The notes: generated from the letters alone by a model not told the origin. Shown: positions 19,755 through 29,519, counted from the stretch's first letter. The stretch: 64,000 nt of DNA from Candidatus Methylomirabilota bacterium (GCA_016209735.1 JACQVN010000062.1:1-64000); one strand, 5' to 3'. A program made the numbers and translations.

Positions 19755-20280
19755 AACCGCCAAGACGCCAAGGACGCCAAGGGATTCCTTTCACAGAACG
19801 ACGGGGGCCGAGTGAAGTGGCAAGATACCAATTGGCCCAAAATTCTGGGGGGACTGCATGGAAGAGCCCGGTGACAGCTTGGATCGCTTGGCTCGTGAGG
19901 TCATTGCGGCCGCCATCGAGGTGCATCGAGAGCTCGGTCCAGGATTCCTTGAGAGTGTGTACGGGCAGGCCTTGGCTGTGGAGCTCAAGCTGCGAGGGAT
20001 TCCCTTCGAAGAACAGAAACCTTTTTCGCTGACTTACAAGGATCATAAGATCGGCGAAGGACGCCTGGATTTCCTCGTTGATGGGCGGCTTGTGGTCGAA
20101 CAGAAAGCAGTGGAAGCGTTGGCCCCGATCCACGAGGCGCAGATGATCTCGTATCTCAAGGCCACCGGCCACCGGCTGGGCCTGCTAATCAATTTCAACG
20201 TTTCGGTTCTCAAATCGGGTCTTCAGCGTATCGTTCTCTCTTGAGAAGTTTTCCTTGGCGTCCTTGGCGTCTTGGTGGTT
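19755..20280. mobile_element. Candidate cassette: GxxExxY gene bounded by 28-bp near-perfect inverted repeats
   Basis: Left aaccgccaagacgccaaggacgccaagg (19755-19782); right ccttggcgtccttggcgtcttggtggtt (20253-20280), reverse complement 27/28 identical. Confidence 0.65.
19858..20244 (+). CDS. GxxExxY protein (PDDEXK_3-like nuclease fold)
   Basis: AIEVHRELGPGFLESVYGQALAVELKLRGI; RLDFLVDGRLVVEQKAV (D..ExK). Confidence 0.93.
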   Translation: MEEPGDSLDRLAREVIAAAIEVHRELGPGFLESVYGQALAVELKLRGIPFEEQKPFSLTYKDHKIGEGRLDFLVDGRLVVEQKAVEALAPIHEAQMISYLKATGHRLGLLINFNVSVLKSGLQRIVLS

Positions 20281-20305
20281 CGATTCTGGTCTTGTCGGGG
20301 TGAAC

Positions 20306-21562
20306 ATGGGGACGGAGATCTTGACGGTGGGGACGGAGCTTCTGCTGGGGCAGACGGTGGATACCAACACCGCCTGGATCTCGCAGCGGCTGGCCGAGGC
20401 GGGGATCGACGTCTTCTACAAGACCACGGTCGGGGACAACTGGGGGCGGATCGAGGCCGCCATGCGCCTGGCTCTCTCCCGGGCGGAGGCTCTCATCATC
20501 ACCGGCGGGCTGGGGCCGACCGAAGACGACCTCACCCGGGACGTCTTGGCGGCGGTGATCAACCGCCCCCTCAAGCCGGATCCGGCCGTCCTCGCCCACA
20601 TCGAGAAACGCTTCGCCCAGCGCCGGATGCCCATGGCCGAGAACAACAAGAAGCAGGCCATGGTCCCCGAAGGTGTCGAGGTGCTGCACAACCCGCGCGG
20701 GACCGCCCCCGGACTGTTTGCGGTGGCGGACGGCAAGGCGATCGCCTGCCTGCCCGGCGTCCCCGGCGAGATGATGCCCATGTGCCTGGAGCAGGTGATC
20801 CCCCGCATCCGCGCACGTTTCGGCAGCAAGGGAAGGATCGTCTCCCGCGTGCTGAAGGCATGCGGCATCAGCGAGTCCACCCTGGATCAGCGCATCGGCG
20901 ACTACTTCCGGGAGATGCGAAACCCGACCATCGGGGTGCTGGCCCACCGGGGAGAAATCCACGTCCGCCTCACCTGCAAGGGAGACGATCCCCAGAGGAT
21001 CGGCGCGCAACTGGACGACCTGGAGGACAAGATCCGCGAGCGCCTCGGGCACCTCATCTTCGCCAGGGACGAGGAGGTGATGGAGGCGGTCGTCGGCCGG
21101 CTGCTCCGGCAAAGGGGCGCGACGCTGGCCGTGGCCGAATCGTGCACCGGGGGCCTGGTGGCCAGCCGACTGACGGATGTCTCCGGCAGCTCGGACTACT
21201 TCGAGTCCGGGGTGGTGGCCTACAGCCTCGCCGCCAAGCAGGCCCTCCTGGATGTGCCCCGAGCCCTCCTCGAGCAGTACGGCGCGGTGAGCTTGCCCGT
21301 GGCGACCGCGATGGCCGAGGGGGTCCGCCGGCGGGGCGGAACGACGTTCGGCCTGGCCACCACGGGGGTCGCCGGGCCGACCGGCGGCACGCCGGAGAAG
21401 CCTGTGGGACTCGTGTGGGTGGCCCTGGCGTGGGAGGGCGGCAGCAGCGGGCGGGATTTCCGCCTGTTGGGCGATCGGGAGATGATCAAGCATCGGGGCT
21501 CGCAGATGGCCCTGGAGATGCTCCGGCGGCACCTGTTGGGGGTGCCGGCGGAGGAAGCCTGA
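20306..21562 (+). CDS. cinA: CinA family protein (competence/damage-inducible; NMN amidohydrolase domain)
   Basis: MGTEILTVGTELLLGQTVDTNTAWI; GGLGPTEDDLTRD; VAESCTGGLVASRLTDVSGSS. Confidence 0.95.
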   Translation: MGTEILTVGTELLLGQTVDTNTAWISQRLAEAGIDVFYKTTVGDNWGRIEAAMRLALSRAEALIITGGLGPTEDDLTRDVLAAVINRPLKPDPAVLAHIEKRFAQRRMPMAENNKKQAMVPEGVEVLHNPRGTAPGLFAVADGKAIACLPGVPGEMMPMCLEQVIPRIRARFGSKGRIVSRVLKACGISESTLDQRIGDYFREMRNPTIGVLAHRGEIHVRLTCKGDDPQRIGAQLDDLEDKIRERLGHLIFARDEEVMEAVVGRLLRQRGATLAVAESCTGGLVASRLTDVSGSSDYFESGVVAYSLAAKQALLDVPRALLEQYGAVSLPVATAMAEGVRRRGGTTFGLATTGVAGPTGGTPEKPVGLVWVALAWEGGSSGRDFRLLGDREMIKHRGSQMALEMLRRHLLGVPAEEA

Positions 21563-21563
21563 G

Positions 21564-21652
21564 CCGATTTCGAATTGCGAATTGCGGATTTCGAATTGAC
21601 GCCTGGATCCGCACAATTTCGCAATTCGCAATTCGCAATTCGAAATTACTGC
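21564..21652. repeat. 7-nt-period foldback array, unit CGAATTG
   Basis: cgaattg cgaattg cggattt cgaattg ... caattcg caattcg caattcg aaatt. Confidence 0.8.
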
Positions 21653-21653
21653 C

Positions 21654-22214
21654 ATGCGCCTGTTCGTTGCCGTTCATCTGCCGGAGGAGATTCGCGAGCG
21701 GCTGGCCGCGGTGCAGGATCGGCTGCGGGCCGTCCGGGCGGACGTGAGTTGGGTGCGTCCGGGCAACATTCACCTCACCTTGAAGTTCCTGGGCGAGGTC
21801 GAGCCGGCGCGGCAGGAGGGCATCCGGGCTGCGCTCAGGGAGGTGGCCCGGGGGTCCGAGCCCTGCGAGGCGGCCGTGGCCGGTGTGGGCAGCTTCGGGG
21901 GACGGATTCCCCGCGTCATCTGGGCGGGGATCACGGGCGGCGCGGAGGCGCTGGGCAAGCTGGCAGGTCGTGTGGACGCCGCCATGGCCGGCGTGGGCTT
22001 CTCCCGCGAAAAGCGCCCGTTCGCGCCGCATCTCACGCTGGGGCGGGTCCGATCGCCGCGCAAGGCGGCGGAGCTTTTGGCGGCCCTCAGAGCCGAGGCG
22101 CAAGCGGATCTCGGGGCCACCCGCGTGACCGCCATCTTCCTGATGGAGAGCCAGCTCAACCCGCAGGGATCCATCTACACCGTCGTCGAGCGGTTCCTGC
22201 TCGGCCCACGCTGA
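21654..22214 (+). CDS. thpR: RNA 2',3'-cyclic phosphodiesterase
   Basis: MRLFVAVHLPEEIRERL; HLTLKFLGEV; PHLTLGRV (two HxTx motifs). Confidence 0.93.
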   Translation: MRLFVAVHLPEEIRERLAAVQDRLRAVRADVSWVRPGNIHLTLKFLGEVEPARQEGIRAALREVARGSEPCEAAVAGVGSFGGRIPRVIWAGITGGAEALGKLAGRVDAAMAGVGFSREKRPFAPHLTLGRVRSPRKAAELLAALRAEAQADLGATRVTAIFLMESQLNPQGSIYTVVERFLLGPR

Positions 22215-22237
22215 GTCCGAGCGATTACGGAATCGCT

Positions 22238-22305
22238 GACGGGAGACGGAGGACCGATGACGGAAGCCCGGTCTCCAGTCTTCCGTCCCCGCTCCGAAAA
22301 AGCGC
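22238..22305. repeat. 7-nt-period foldback array, unit GACGGAN
   Basis: gacggga gacggag gaccgat gacggaa ... ccggtct ccagtct tccgtcc. Confidence 0.55.
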
Positions 22306-22368
22306 AGCACCCCTCGGGCTGTCTACAGTGAACAAACCGGGTTGAACCCGCGATGCACGGAGAATTCT

Positions 22369-23697
22369 ATGGACATCAAGGCCCTTCGCCGGGCCGCCCG
22401 CAAGATCTTCGACGCCGCCGTAGCGGCCGTGGACCCGGCCGAGGCCATCCGCCGCCACCTGAGACGGGAGGGGAACTCCCTCCGGGTAGGCGGGCAAACC
22501 TTAGACCTGGCGACGATTCGACAGCTGCTCGTGGTGGGGCTGGGGAAGGCGGGCGCCTCCATGACCTCGGCGGTCGAGGAGATCGTGGGCGACCGCATCA
22601 CGCGGGGCGTGGTCGTGACCAAGTACGGCCACGTGCAGCCAACCAAGACCGTTCGCCTCCACGAGGCGGGGCACCCGGTGCCGGATGCCGCCGGCATGGC
22701 CGGCGCCCAGGCGATACTCGACTGCCTGCGGGGCGCGACCGCCGCCGACCTCCTCCTGGTCCTGATCTCCGGCGGCGGGTCGGCCCTCACCCCCGCCCCG
22801 GTGGCGAGCATCGCGCTGGAGGAGAAGCAGGCGCTCACCAGAGAGCTTCTGGCCTGCGGGGCCGACATCCGGGAGATGAACACGCTCCGGAAGCACATCT
22901 CCCGGATCAAGGGCGGGAAGCTCGCCCGCGCGGCCGCGCCGGCGCGGGTGGTGACCCTGATCCTCTCCGACATCGTGGGGGATCCATTGGATGCCATCGC
23001 CTCGGGCCCCACGGTTCCGGACCCGACCACCTACGCGGATGCCCTGGGGATCCTCGACCGGTACAAGATCCGTGAAGCCATCCCGGCCTCGATTCGAACC
23101 TATCTGGAGTCGGGAGCAGCCGGGAAACATCCGGAGACGCCCAAGCCGGGCGATCCGGTCTTCGCCAAGGTGCAGAATGTCATGGTGGCGAGCAACATCC
23201 AGGCCCTGCGAGCTGCCGAGGCCGAGTCGCAACGCCTGGGCTTCACCCCGCTGATCCTCTCTTCTTTCATCGAGGGGGAGACAAAGGAGGTGGCTCGGCT
23301 GCACGCGGCGCTGGCCCTGGAAGTGCGATCCAGCGGCCTACCCGTCGCGCCGCCCGTCTGCTTCATCACCGGGGGGGAGACGACCGTGACGCTGAAGGGC
23401 CACGGCAAGGGGGGACGGAACCAGGAGTTCGCGCTGGCCGCCGCCTTCGACATCGCCGGTCTGGCCAACGTGGTCGTGTTGAGCGGTGGGACAGACGGGA
23501 CGGACGGCCCGACGGATGCGGCCGGCGCCCTGGCAGACGGCGAGACGATAGCCCGCGCGCGGGCGCTCGGCCTCAATCCGCGCGCCTTCCTGGAAAACAA
23601 CGACTCCTACAACTTCTTCGCCAGGCTGGGGGATCTCTTGCTCACCGGCCCCACGCGCACCAACGTGATGGACGTGCGGCTGGTGCTGATCGGCTGA
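22369..23697 (+). CDS. Glycerate 2-kinase (DUF4147/MOFRL)
   Basis: LVVGLGKAGASM; LISGGGSALTPAP; GGETTVTLKGHGKGGRNQEFALAAA; GGTDGTDGPTDAAGA. Confidence 0.93.
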   Translation: MDIKALRRAARKIFDAAVAAVDPAEAIRRHLRREGNSLRVGGQTLDLATIRQLLVVGLGKAGASMTSAVEEIVGDRITRGVVVTKYGHVQPTKTVRLHEAGHPVPDAAGMAGAQAILDCLRGATAADLLLVLISGGGSALTPAPVASIALEEKQALTRELLACGADIREMNTLRKHISRIKGGKLARAAAPARVVTLILSDIVGDPLDAIASGPTVPDPTTYADALGILDRYKIREAIPASIRTYLESGAAGKHPETPKPGDPVFAKVQNVMVASNIQALRAAEAESQRLGFTPLILSSFIEGETKEVARLHAALALEVRSSGLPVAPPVCFITGGETTVTLKGHGKGGRNQEFALAAAFDIAGLANVVVLSGGTDGTDGPTDAAGALADGETIARARALGLNPRAFLENNDSYNFFARLGDLLLTGPTRTNVMDVRLVLIG

Positions 23698-23702
23698 GGG
23701 CT

Positions 23703-23792
23703 TTGAGTCCCATAGGTCCCATGGGTCCTATAGGTCCCATGGGTCCGATAAGACTCATAGGACCCATGGGACCTATGGGACCTCCAAAGCAC
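23703..23792. repeat. 9-nt-period foldback array, unit GTCCCATGG/GTCCTATAG
   Basis: gtcccatag gtcccatgg gtcctatag gtcccatgg gtccgataa gactcatag gacccatgg gacctatgg gacc. Confidence 0.85.
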
Positions 23793-23799
23793 CAGAGAG

Positions 23800-24618
23800 C
23801 TACCGGCCAAGCAGCGGCAGGATTTCGGGAGGGACGAGGTCGGCGGCAGATTCTCCCCGGGCCAGGCGTCGGCGCACGGCCGTGGCGGAGATGCTTGCGA
23901 TGTCGGCGGGCAGGCGGAGCAGATGGATCCGATCCCGGAAGGGCCGAACCTCACGGCGGTGCAGAAAGGCTGCGACGGCCTCCGGCGTCTCCGGGGCACG
24001 GTTGGCTGCCAAAACCTCGGCGGCAGCGAAGAGTTCGGCCAGCTCTCCCTCCATGTCCCTGTAGTACCGGGGGTCGAAGAGCCGGACCAACGTATCGAAC
24101 CCCAGAATGAATGCCAGCCGGGTCTGCGGCGGAACCAGGGGACGGATGGCGCGGGCCTTGTCCACGAATCGCCCGTGGCTGACTGCGGCCACGGAGAGCT
24201 TCGGCCGATTTTCCGCATACGCCAGCAGGAACCGCAAGCGGTCGGCCAAGGGGAATCCGGCGATCCCCTTGTCCACGTTGGCCAGGGCGAGGAGGAGGAG
24301 GATCTCGTCCGGCGGGGCGATCCGCGCGCCTTCCCGTACCAGACGTTCGTGGGCCAGGGTGAGAGGATTGAAAGAGGCGGAGAGGCAGAGGAGGGTTCCC
24401 CCCCCCTCCGGGATTCCCGTCGGCGTCCTGCGGAGAAACGCCATCCGGGGTGACCCGGCCTGCGCCAAACCTTCCAAGAGCGTCTGGATGTCCTCGTTCA
24501 GGCGAGGCCCTTGATCCTCCACGGGTTCTCCTCCTGCGGCACAAGGGGTAGAGCGAGAATAGCCGTTGGTGGGTCTCGGGGTCAAGGCCGGGCTGGAAGA
24601 CCGGGTCGAAATCTTCAA
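23800..24618 (-). CDS. Nicotinate-nucleotide adenylyltransferase-like protein (start uncertain)
   Basis: CLSASFNPLTLAHERLVREGA; ISATAVRRRLARGE (ISxTxxR). Confidence 0.75.
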   Translation of the reverse strand: MKISTRSSSPALTPRPTNGYSRSTPCAAGGEPVEDQGPRLNEDIQTLLEGLAQAGSPRMAFLRRTPTGIPEGGGTLLCLSASFNPLTLAHERLVREGARIAPPDEILLLLALANVDKGIAGFPLADRLRFLLAYAENRPKLSVAAVSHGRFVDKARAIRPLVPPQTRLAFILGFDTLVRLFDPRYYRDMEGELAELFAAAEVLAANRAPETPEAVAAFLHRREVRPFRDRIHLLRLPADIASISATAVRRRLARGESAADLVPPEILPLLGR

Positions 24619-24658
24619 TAGCGACGCGGGGTTGTCGCGCTCCGGGGGGGGTTTTACC

Positions 24659-24687
24659 TTGACAAGGTGCGGCCAGGCGGCTATTTT
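24659..24687 (+). promoter_or_regulatory. Putative sigma70-type promoter upstream of ffh
   Basis: TTGACA - 17 nt - TATTTT. Confidence 0.5.
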
Positions 24688-24713
24688 TCGTCTTTACGCC
24701 ACGAGACAGGACT

Positions 24714-26054
24714 ATGTTCCAAGCCCTTTCCGACCGACTGAATACTATCTTCAAGCAGCTCCGGGGCCACGGCCGTTTGACCGAGGATAATATCGCCGAG
24801 GCCCTCCGGGAGGTGCGTCTGGCGCTCCTCGAGGCCGACGTGAACTTCAAGGTGGTTCGGTCCTTCGTCGAGAAGGTGCGGGAGCGGGCCATCGGGCGGG
24901 ACGTCCTGGAGAGCCTGACGCCCGGTCAGCAGGTGGTCAAGGTCGTCTACGAAGAGCTCACGGCCCTCATGGGCGGGACGGCGACCCGCCTGAAGGTGGC
25001 CAATCAGGCCCCCAGCGTGCTCATGCTGGTAGGATTGCAGGGCTCGGGGAAGACGACCACGGCCGGCAAGCTGGCCCGCCTCCTCAGGGAAGAGGGGCAG
25101 CAACCGCTCTTGGTGGCGGCGGATCTCCAGCGACCGGCGGCACAGGATCAACTGGCCACCCTGGGGGAGAGCCTGGGAGTGGAGGTGTTCCGGAGTCCGG
25201 GTGCGACCTCGGCCGTGGCGGTCTCCCGCGAGGCGGTGAGGCAGGCGCGCTCCCGGCTCCTGGATCCGGTAATCCTGGACACGGCCGGCCGGCTTCATAT
25301 CGATGAGGCACTGATGCAGGAGCTCTCCGCCATCAAGGCCGAAGTGAAGCCCACCGAGATCCTGATGGTGGCCGACGCCATGACGGGTCAGGACGCCGTC
25401 AACTCGGCGACCGCCTTCCACCAGGCGCTGGCGCTCACCGGCTACATCCTCACCAAGCTGGATGGCGACACGCGCGGCGGCGCCGCCCTGTCCATCCGGG
25501 CGGTGACCGGCGTCCCCATCAAGTTCGTGGGGGTGGGGGAGAAGCTGGATGCGCTGGAGGTCTTCCATCCGGATCGCCTGACCTCCCGCATCCTGGGGAT
25601 GGGGGATATCCTCAGCCTGGTGGAGCGCGCCGAGCAGGCGGTAGACGCCAAGCAGGCCGAGAAGCTCCAGAAGAAGCTGAAAGCCCAGACATTCAGCCTG
25701 GAAGACTTCCGGGAGCAGTTGCGACAGGTCCGCGGGATGGGGCCGCTGGACCAGCTCGTCGGCATGATCCCCGGGCTGTCGCGGATGAAGGGGCTGCCGG
25801 ACAGCACGGAGCAGGAGAGGGAGCTGAAGCGGGTGGAGGCCATCATCGACTCCATGACCCCCCGGGAGCGGCAACGGCCCGAGATCATCGACGGCGCGCG
25901 CCGGAAGCGGATTGCCGGCGGCTCCGGCACGAGCGTGCAGGACGTGAATCGCCTGCTCAAGCAGTTCAGCGAGATGCAGAAGGTGGTGCGGCAGATGCTG
26001 CAGGGCGGGAAAGGCCGCCGCCTGCCCCGCAATCTGCCGTTCTCGATTTCCTGA
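24714..26054 (+). CDS. ffh: Signal recognition particle protein
   Basis: VGLQGSGKTTTAGKLARLL; DTAGRLHIDEALM; LTKLDGDTRGGAALS; methionine-rich C-terminal M domain. Confidence 0.96.
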   Translation: MFQALSDRLNTIFKQLRGHGRLTEDNIAEALREVRLALLEADVNFKVVRSFVEKVRERAIGRDVLESLTPGQQVVKVVYEELTALMGGTATRLKVANQAPSVLMLVGLQGSGKTTTAGKLARLLREEGQQPLLVAADLQRPAAQDQLATLGESLGVEVFRSPGATSAVAVSREAVRQARSRLLDPVILDTAGRLHIDEALMQELSAIKAEVKPTEILMVADAMTGQDAVNSATAFHQALALTGYILTKLDGDTRGGAALSIRAVTGVPIKFVGVGEKLDALEVFHPDRLTSRILGMGDILSLVERAEQAVDAKQAEKLQKKLKAQTFSLEDFREQLRQVRGMGPLDQLVGMIPGLSRMKGLPDSTEQERELKRVEAIIDSMTPRERQRPEIIDGARRKRIAGGSGTSVQDVNRLLKQFSEMQKVVRQMLQGGKGRRLPRNLPFSIS

Positions 26055-26066
26055 CGAGGAGGAAGC

Positions 26067-26351
26067 ATGGCTGTCAAGATTCGCCTGCGCCGCATGGGAA
26101 CCAAGCAAACGCCCTTCTATCGAGTCGTCGTGGCCGACTCCCGCGCGGCGCGGGACGGCCGTTTCCTGGAGAGCCTGGGGAGCTATGATCCGTTGAAGCA
26201 GCCCGCGGGGCTCACCATCGACGCGGAAAAGGCGGCCCGATGGCTGGCCAAGGGCGCGCAGCCCACGGAAACGGTCCGGACCCTTTTGCGGCGGGCCGGC
26301 GTCCTGAAACAGCGCGCCGAGGCCCGCAAGGGGGCGGCGGCCGCCTCCTGA
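26067..26351 (+). CDS. rpsP: 30S ribosomal protein S16
   Basis: [42 protein letters not shown]. Confidence 0.97.
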   Translation: MAVKIRLRRMGTKQTPFYRVVVADSRAARDGRFLESLGSYDPLKQPAGLTIDAEKAARWLAKGAQPTETVRTLLRRAGVLKQRAEARKGAAAAS

Positions 26352-26413
26352 GCAATCTGGGCGCCGAGAGGGGGACTGCCGGGTAGGGTCAGGGTCCGAG
26401 GGAGGACGCCCCA

Positions 26414-26647
26414 GTGTTCAAAGAGCTCGTGGAATACGTGGCCAGAGCCTTGGTGGATCACCCGGAGCAAGTGCAGGTCGAGGCGAGCGAGAGCGGGGGC
26501 ACCACCACTCTCCGTCTCCAGGTAGCCCAGACGGACCTCGGGCGGGTCATTGGCAAGCAAGGGCGCACAGCCCGGGCGATCCGCACGCTGCTCCACGCCA
26601 CGGCCTCCCGGACCAAGCAGCGTGTGGTCCTGGAGATCGTGGAGTAG
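26414..26647 (+). CDS. khpA: KH domain RNA-binding protein
   Basis: DLGRVIGKQGRTARAIRTLLHA; GTG start; between rpsP and rimM. Confidence 0.93.
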   Translation: MFKELVEYVARALVDHPEQVQVEASESGGTTTLRLQVAQTDLGRVIGKQGRTARAIRTLLHATASRTKQRVVLEIVE

Positions 26648-26650
26648 CAG

Positions 26651-27193
26651 GTGCCGGGCTTCCTCATCCTTGGCCGCATCCTCAAGCCGTATGGGGTGCG
26701 GGGCGAGGTGAAGGTGGCCTCCTGGGCCGAGGGAACCGCCCTGCTCTGCCAACTGGCCGAGTGCTGGGTGGGTCCTCCCGACGGCGCGTGGCAGGCCGTT
26801 GCCATCGAGCGGAGCCGGCTCCAGGGGCGGGCGGTGATCCTGAAGTTGGCCGGTGTGGGTTCGCCCGAGGCGGCGAGGTCGCTCGTCGGCCGGGAGGTGG
26901 CGATTCCCCGCGAAGCAGCCCCCGACCCGCCCGAGGGCTCCTACTACCATGCCGATCTCCTGGGCCTGGCGGTGACGGACGGGGAGCGGGCGCTGGGCGC
27001 GGTGGTTGAGATCCTGGAGACGGCCGCCCACGATGTGCTGGTGGTGCGGGGGGAGGCGGGGGAGTGGCTGTTGCCGGCGACCCGGGCGCATATTCGCCGG
27101 ATCGACCTGGCGTCCCGACGCCTCGAGATCCAGCCGATGGACGGCCTGATCGAGGCCACGGGAGGAGGCGGGGCGGGCGCTGAAGAGCTATGA
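26651..27193 (+). CDS. rimM: 16S rRNA processing protein RimM
   Basis: [38 protein letters not shown]; operon context. Confidence 0.92.
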   Translation: MPGFLILGRILKPYGVRGEVKVASWAEGTALLCQLAECWVGPPDGAWQAVAIERSRLQGRAVILKLAGVGSPEAARSLVGREVAIPREAAPDPPEGSYYHADLLGLAVTDGERALGAVVEILETAAHDVLVVRGEAGEWLLPATRAHIRRIDLASRRLEIQPMDGLIEATGGGGAGAEEL

Positions 27194-27944
27194 CGTCCTG
27201 ACGCTGTTTCCCGGGATGTTCCAGGGGCCCCTCTCGGAGAGCATTCTCAAGCGGGCCCAGGAACGGGGCCTGGCGGAGATTCGCGTTCACGACCTTCGCA
27301 CCTGGACGCACGATCGCCACCGGACGGCGGACGACGCTCCCTACGGGGGCGGGGCCGGCATGGTCATGAAGCCGGAGCCGGTGTTCGAGGCCGTGGAAGC
27401 CCTGGGGCGGACGTCCGGGAGCAGGATCGTCGTCCTGTCCGCCCAGGGTACGCGCTTCAACCAGCGCTTGGCCGCGGAGCTGGCGGAGGCCTCGCACCTG
27501 CTCCTGATCTGCGGGCGGTACGAGGGGCTGGACGACCGGATCCCCACGGGGCTGGGCGCCCTGGAAGTGTCCATCGGGGATTACGTCCTCACGGGGGGTG
27601 AGATCCCCGCCATCGTCCTCTTGGACGCGATCATCCGGCTGATTCCCGGCGTCTTGGGGGACGCCGATTCGGCGGCGAGCGATTCGTTCACCACGGGTCT
27701 CTTGGAGCACCCGCACTACACGCGGCCGCCGGTGTACCGCGGGATGGCGGTCCCAGAGATCTTGCTGTCGGGCGACCACCAGGCCGTGGCGCGGTGGCGG
27801 CGGAAGGAGGCTCTTCGCCGCACACGCATCCGGCGTCCGGATCTGCTGGCCGGGGCCGAGCTGGATCAGCGCGACCGGGAACTCCTGGCGGAGATAGAAG
27901 CGGAGGAGCCGGGGAGCGGAAGGGCAGGGGAGCAGAGGGGCTAA
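27180..27944 (+). CDS. trmD: tRNA (guanine37-N1)-methyltransferase; CTG start proposed
   Basis: [48 protein letters not shown]; ggaggagg at 27161-27168. Confidence 0.9.
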   Translation: MKSYDVLTLFPGMFQGPLSESILKRAQERGLAEIRVHDLRTWTHDRHRTADDAPYGGGAGMVMKPEPVFEAVEALGRTSGSRIVVLSAQGTRFNQRLAAELAEASHLLLICGRYEGLDDRIPTGLGALEVSIGDYVLTGGEIPAIVLLDAIIRLIPGVLGDADSAASDSFTTGLLEHPHYTRPPVYRGMAVPEILLSGDHQAVARWRRKEALRRTRIRRPDLLAGAELDQRDRELLAEIEAEEPGSGRAGEQRG

Positions 27945-28060
27945 GGGAGCGGGGGCAAATCGAAATTGCAAATTGCAAATTGAAAATGCCGAACCCTCGA
28001 ACCTTGAACCGTGGAGCGAGTGCCGTACTCTTAATCCATACGCCATAAGCCATACGCTAA
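27913..28060. repeat. Mosaic arrays at trmD 3' end/rplS upstream
   Basis: gggagcgg aagggcag gggagcag aggggcta agggagcg; aaattgcaaattgcaaattg; ccatacg ccataag ccatacg. Confidence 0.7.
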
Positions 28061-28076
28061 TCCGGAGGGAATGCCC

Positions 28077-28424
28077 ATGTCAGCGATACAGGCAGTCGAG
28101 GAGCGCTTCCTGCGGACGGATCTCCCCGCGTTCGATCCGGGCGACACCGTCCGCGTGCAGGTGAAGGTCGTCGAGGGGGACAAGGAGCGATTGCAGGCGT
28201 TCGAGGGGATCTGCATCCGGAAGCGAGGCGGCAGCCTCGGCGCCACCTTCACGGTGCGCAAGGTGACCTACGGGGTGGGGGTCGAGCGCACCTTCCCGTT
28301 GCATTCACCCAGCGTGGACGCCATCGAGGTCCTGCGCAGGGGCCGGGTGCGCCGCGCCAAGCTGTACTACCTCCGCAAGCTGAGGGGCAAGGCAGCGCGC
28401 ATCAAGGAGCGGCGGGCCTCCTAG
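28077..28424 (+). CDS. rplS: 50S ribosomal protein L19
   Basis: [35 protein letters not shown]...[15 protein letters not shown]. Confidence 0.97.
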   Translation: MSAIQAVEERFLRTDLPAFDPGDTVRVQVKVVEGDKERLQAFEGICIRKRGGSLGATFTVRKVTYGVGVERTFPLHSPSVDAIEVLRRGRVRRAKLYYLRKLRGKAARIKERRAS

Positions 28425-28431
28425 GTGTGAA

Positions 28432-29136
28432 GTGGTGTTCGGCATGGCCGGGAGGGGGGGCCGAACGGGCGGCGCATCGGGCCGGCAGGGGCGTGCGGCG
28501 CTCCGCCCGCTCCTTCACGGGGACAGCCTGTTTCCCGTCGAGGTTCCGGCCGTGCGGATCGCGGGCGTGGACGAGGCGGGACGTGGGAGTCTGGCGGGAC
28601 CAGTGGTGGCGGCGGCGGTGATTCTCCCCGCAGACGCGGTCATCCCGGGCCTGGCCGACAGCAAGCTGCTCCGTCCGAGAACCCGGGAGCGGCTCGCAGA
28701 GGTCATCGGCGCCGCCTGCGTGGCCTGGAGCGTGGCGGCGGTGGAGGCGGCGGAGATCGACGCCACGAATATCCTGCGCGCCACCCTGGCGGCCATGGCC
28801 CGGGCGGTCGAGGGGCTCGCTTCCCAGCCTGCCCTGGTGTTGGTGGACGGGAACGTCACGCCACGCCTCAGCATGCCGGTGCGGGCCATCGTGCAGGGAG
28901 ACCGTCGCGTGGCCGCCATCTCGGCGGCGTCCATCCTGGCCAAAGTGACCCGGGACCGGCTGATGGAGGCGTGGAGCCGCCAGTTCCCCCGCTACGGCTT
29001 CGCGCAGCACAAGGGGTACGGGACCGCTCTGCACCGGGCCAACATCGCACGCTACGGCCCCACGCCCATCCATCGGCGGACCTTCGCCGGCGTGCGGGAG
29101 CACGTGCGGCTGCCAGTGCAGGGGAGCCTCTGGTGA
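28432..29136 (+). CDS. rnhB: Ribonuclease HII (start uncertain)
   Basis: IAGVDEAGRGSLAGPVVAAAVIL; AAISAASILAKVTRD. Confidence 0.95.
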   Translation: MVFGMAGRGGRTGGASGRQGRAALRPLLHGDSLFPVEVPAVRIAGVDEAGRGSLAGPVVAAAVILPADAVIPGLADSKLLRPRTRERLAEVIGAACVAWSVAAVEAAEIDATNILRATLAAMARAVEGLASQPALVLVDGNVTPRLSMPVRAIVQGDRRVAAISAASILAKVTRDRLMEAWSRQFPRYGFAQHKGYGTALHRANIARYGPTPIHRRTFAGVREHVRLPVQGSLW

Positions 29137-29519
29137 CCGAGGCCCGCCGGGCCGTGGGGCGTTCGGGCGAAGATGTCGCCCGGGAGTTCCTGGAGCGTCG
29201 CGGCTTCACGATTCTGGCGGCCAATTTTCGCTGTGCGGCGGGCGAGATCGACCTGATCGGGCGAGACAGCAAGACGCTCGTCTTCGTCGAGGTCAAGAGC
29301 CGCACCTCGGATGCCTTCGGTCCGCCGAAGCTGGCCGTGCACCGGCGGAAGCAGCGACAGATCGTGCGGGCCGCCGAGTGGTTCTTGGCGGAACGACGCC
29401 TGACCGACGTGGCCTGCCGCTTCGACGTTTTGGCCGTGAATTTTCCCGAGGAGGATGAGCCGCCCCGCATCGAGTGGGTGCGGGATGCCTTCCCCGCCGA
29501 GGGACTCTGGGTCTGGTGA
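29133..29519 (+). CDS. yraN: YraN family (UPF0102) endonuclease-like protein
   Basis: GEDVAREFLERRGFTILAANFRCAAGEIDLIGRDSKTLVFVEVKSR; GTGA overlap with rnhB. Confidence 0.93.
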   Translation: MTEARRAVGRSGEDVAREFLERRGFTILAANFRCAAGEIDLIGRDSKTLVFVEVKSRTSDAFGPPKLAVHRRKQRQIVRAAEWFLAERRLTDVACRFDVLAVNFPEEDEPPRIEWVRDAFPAEGLWVW

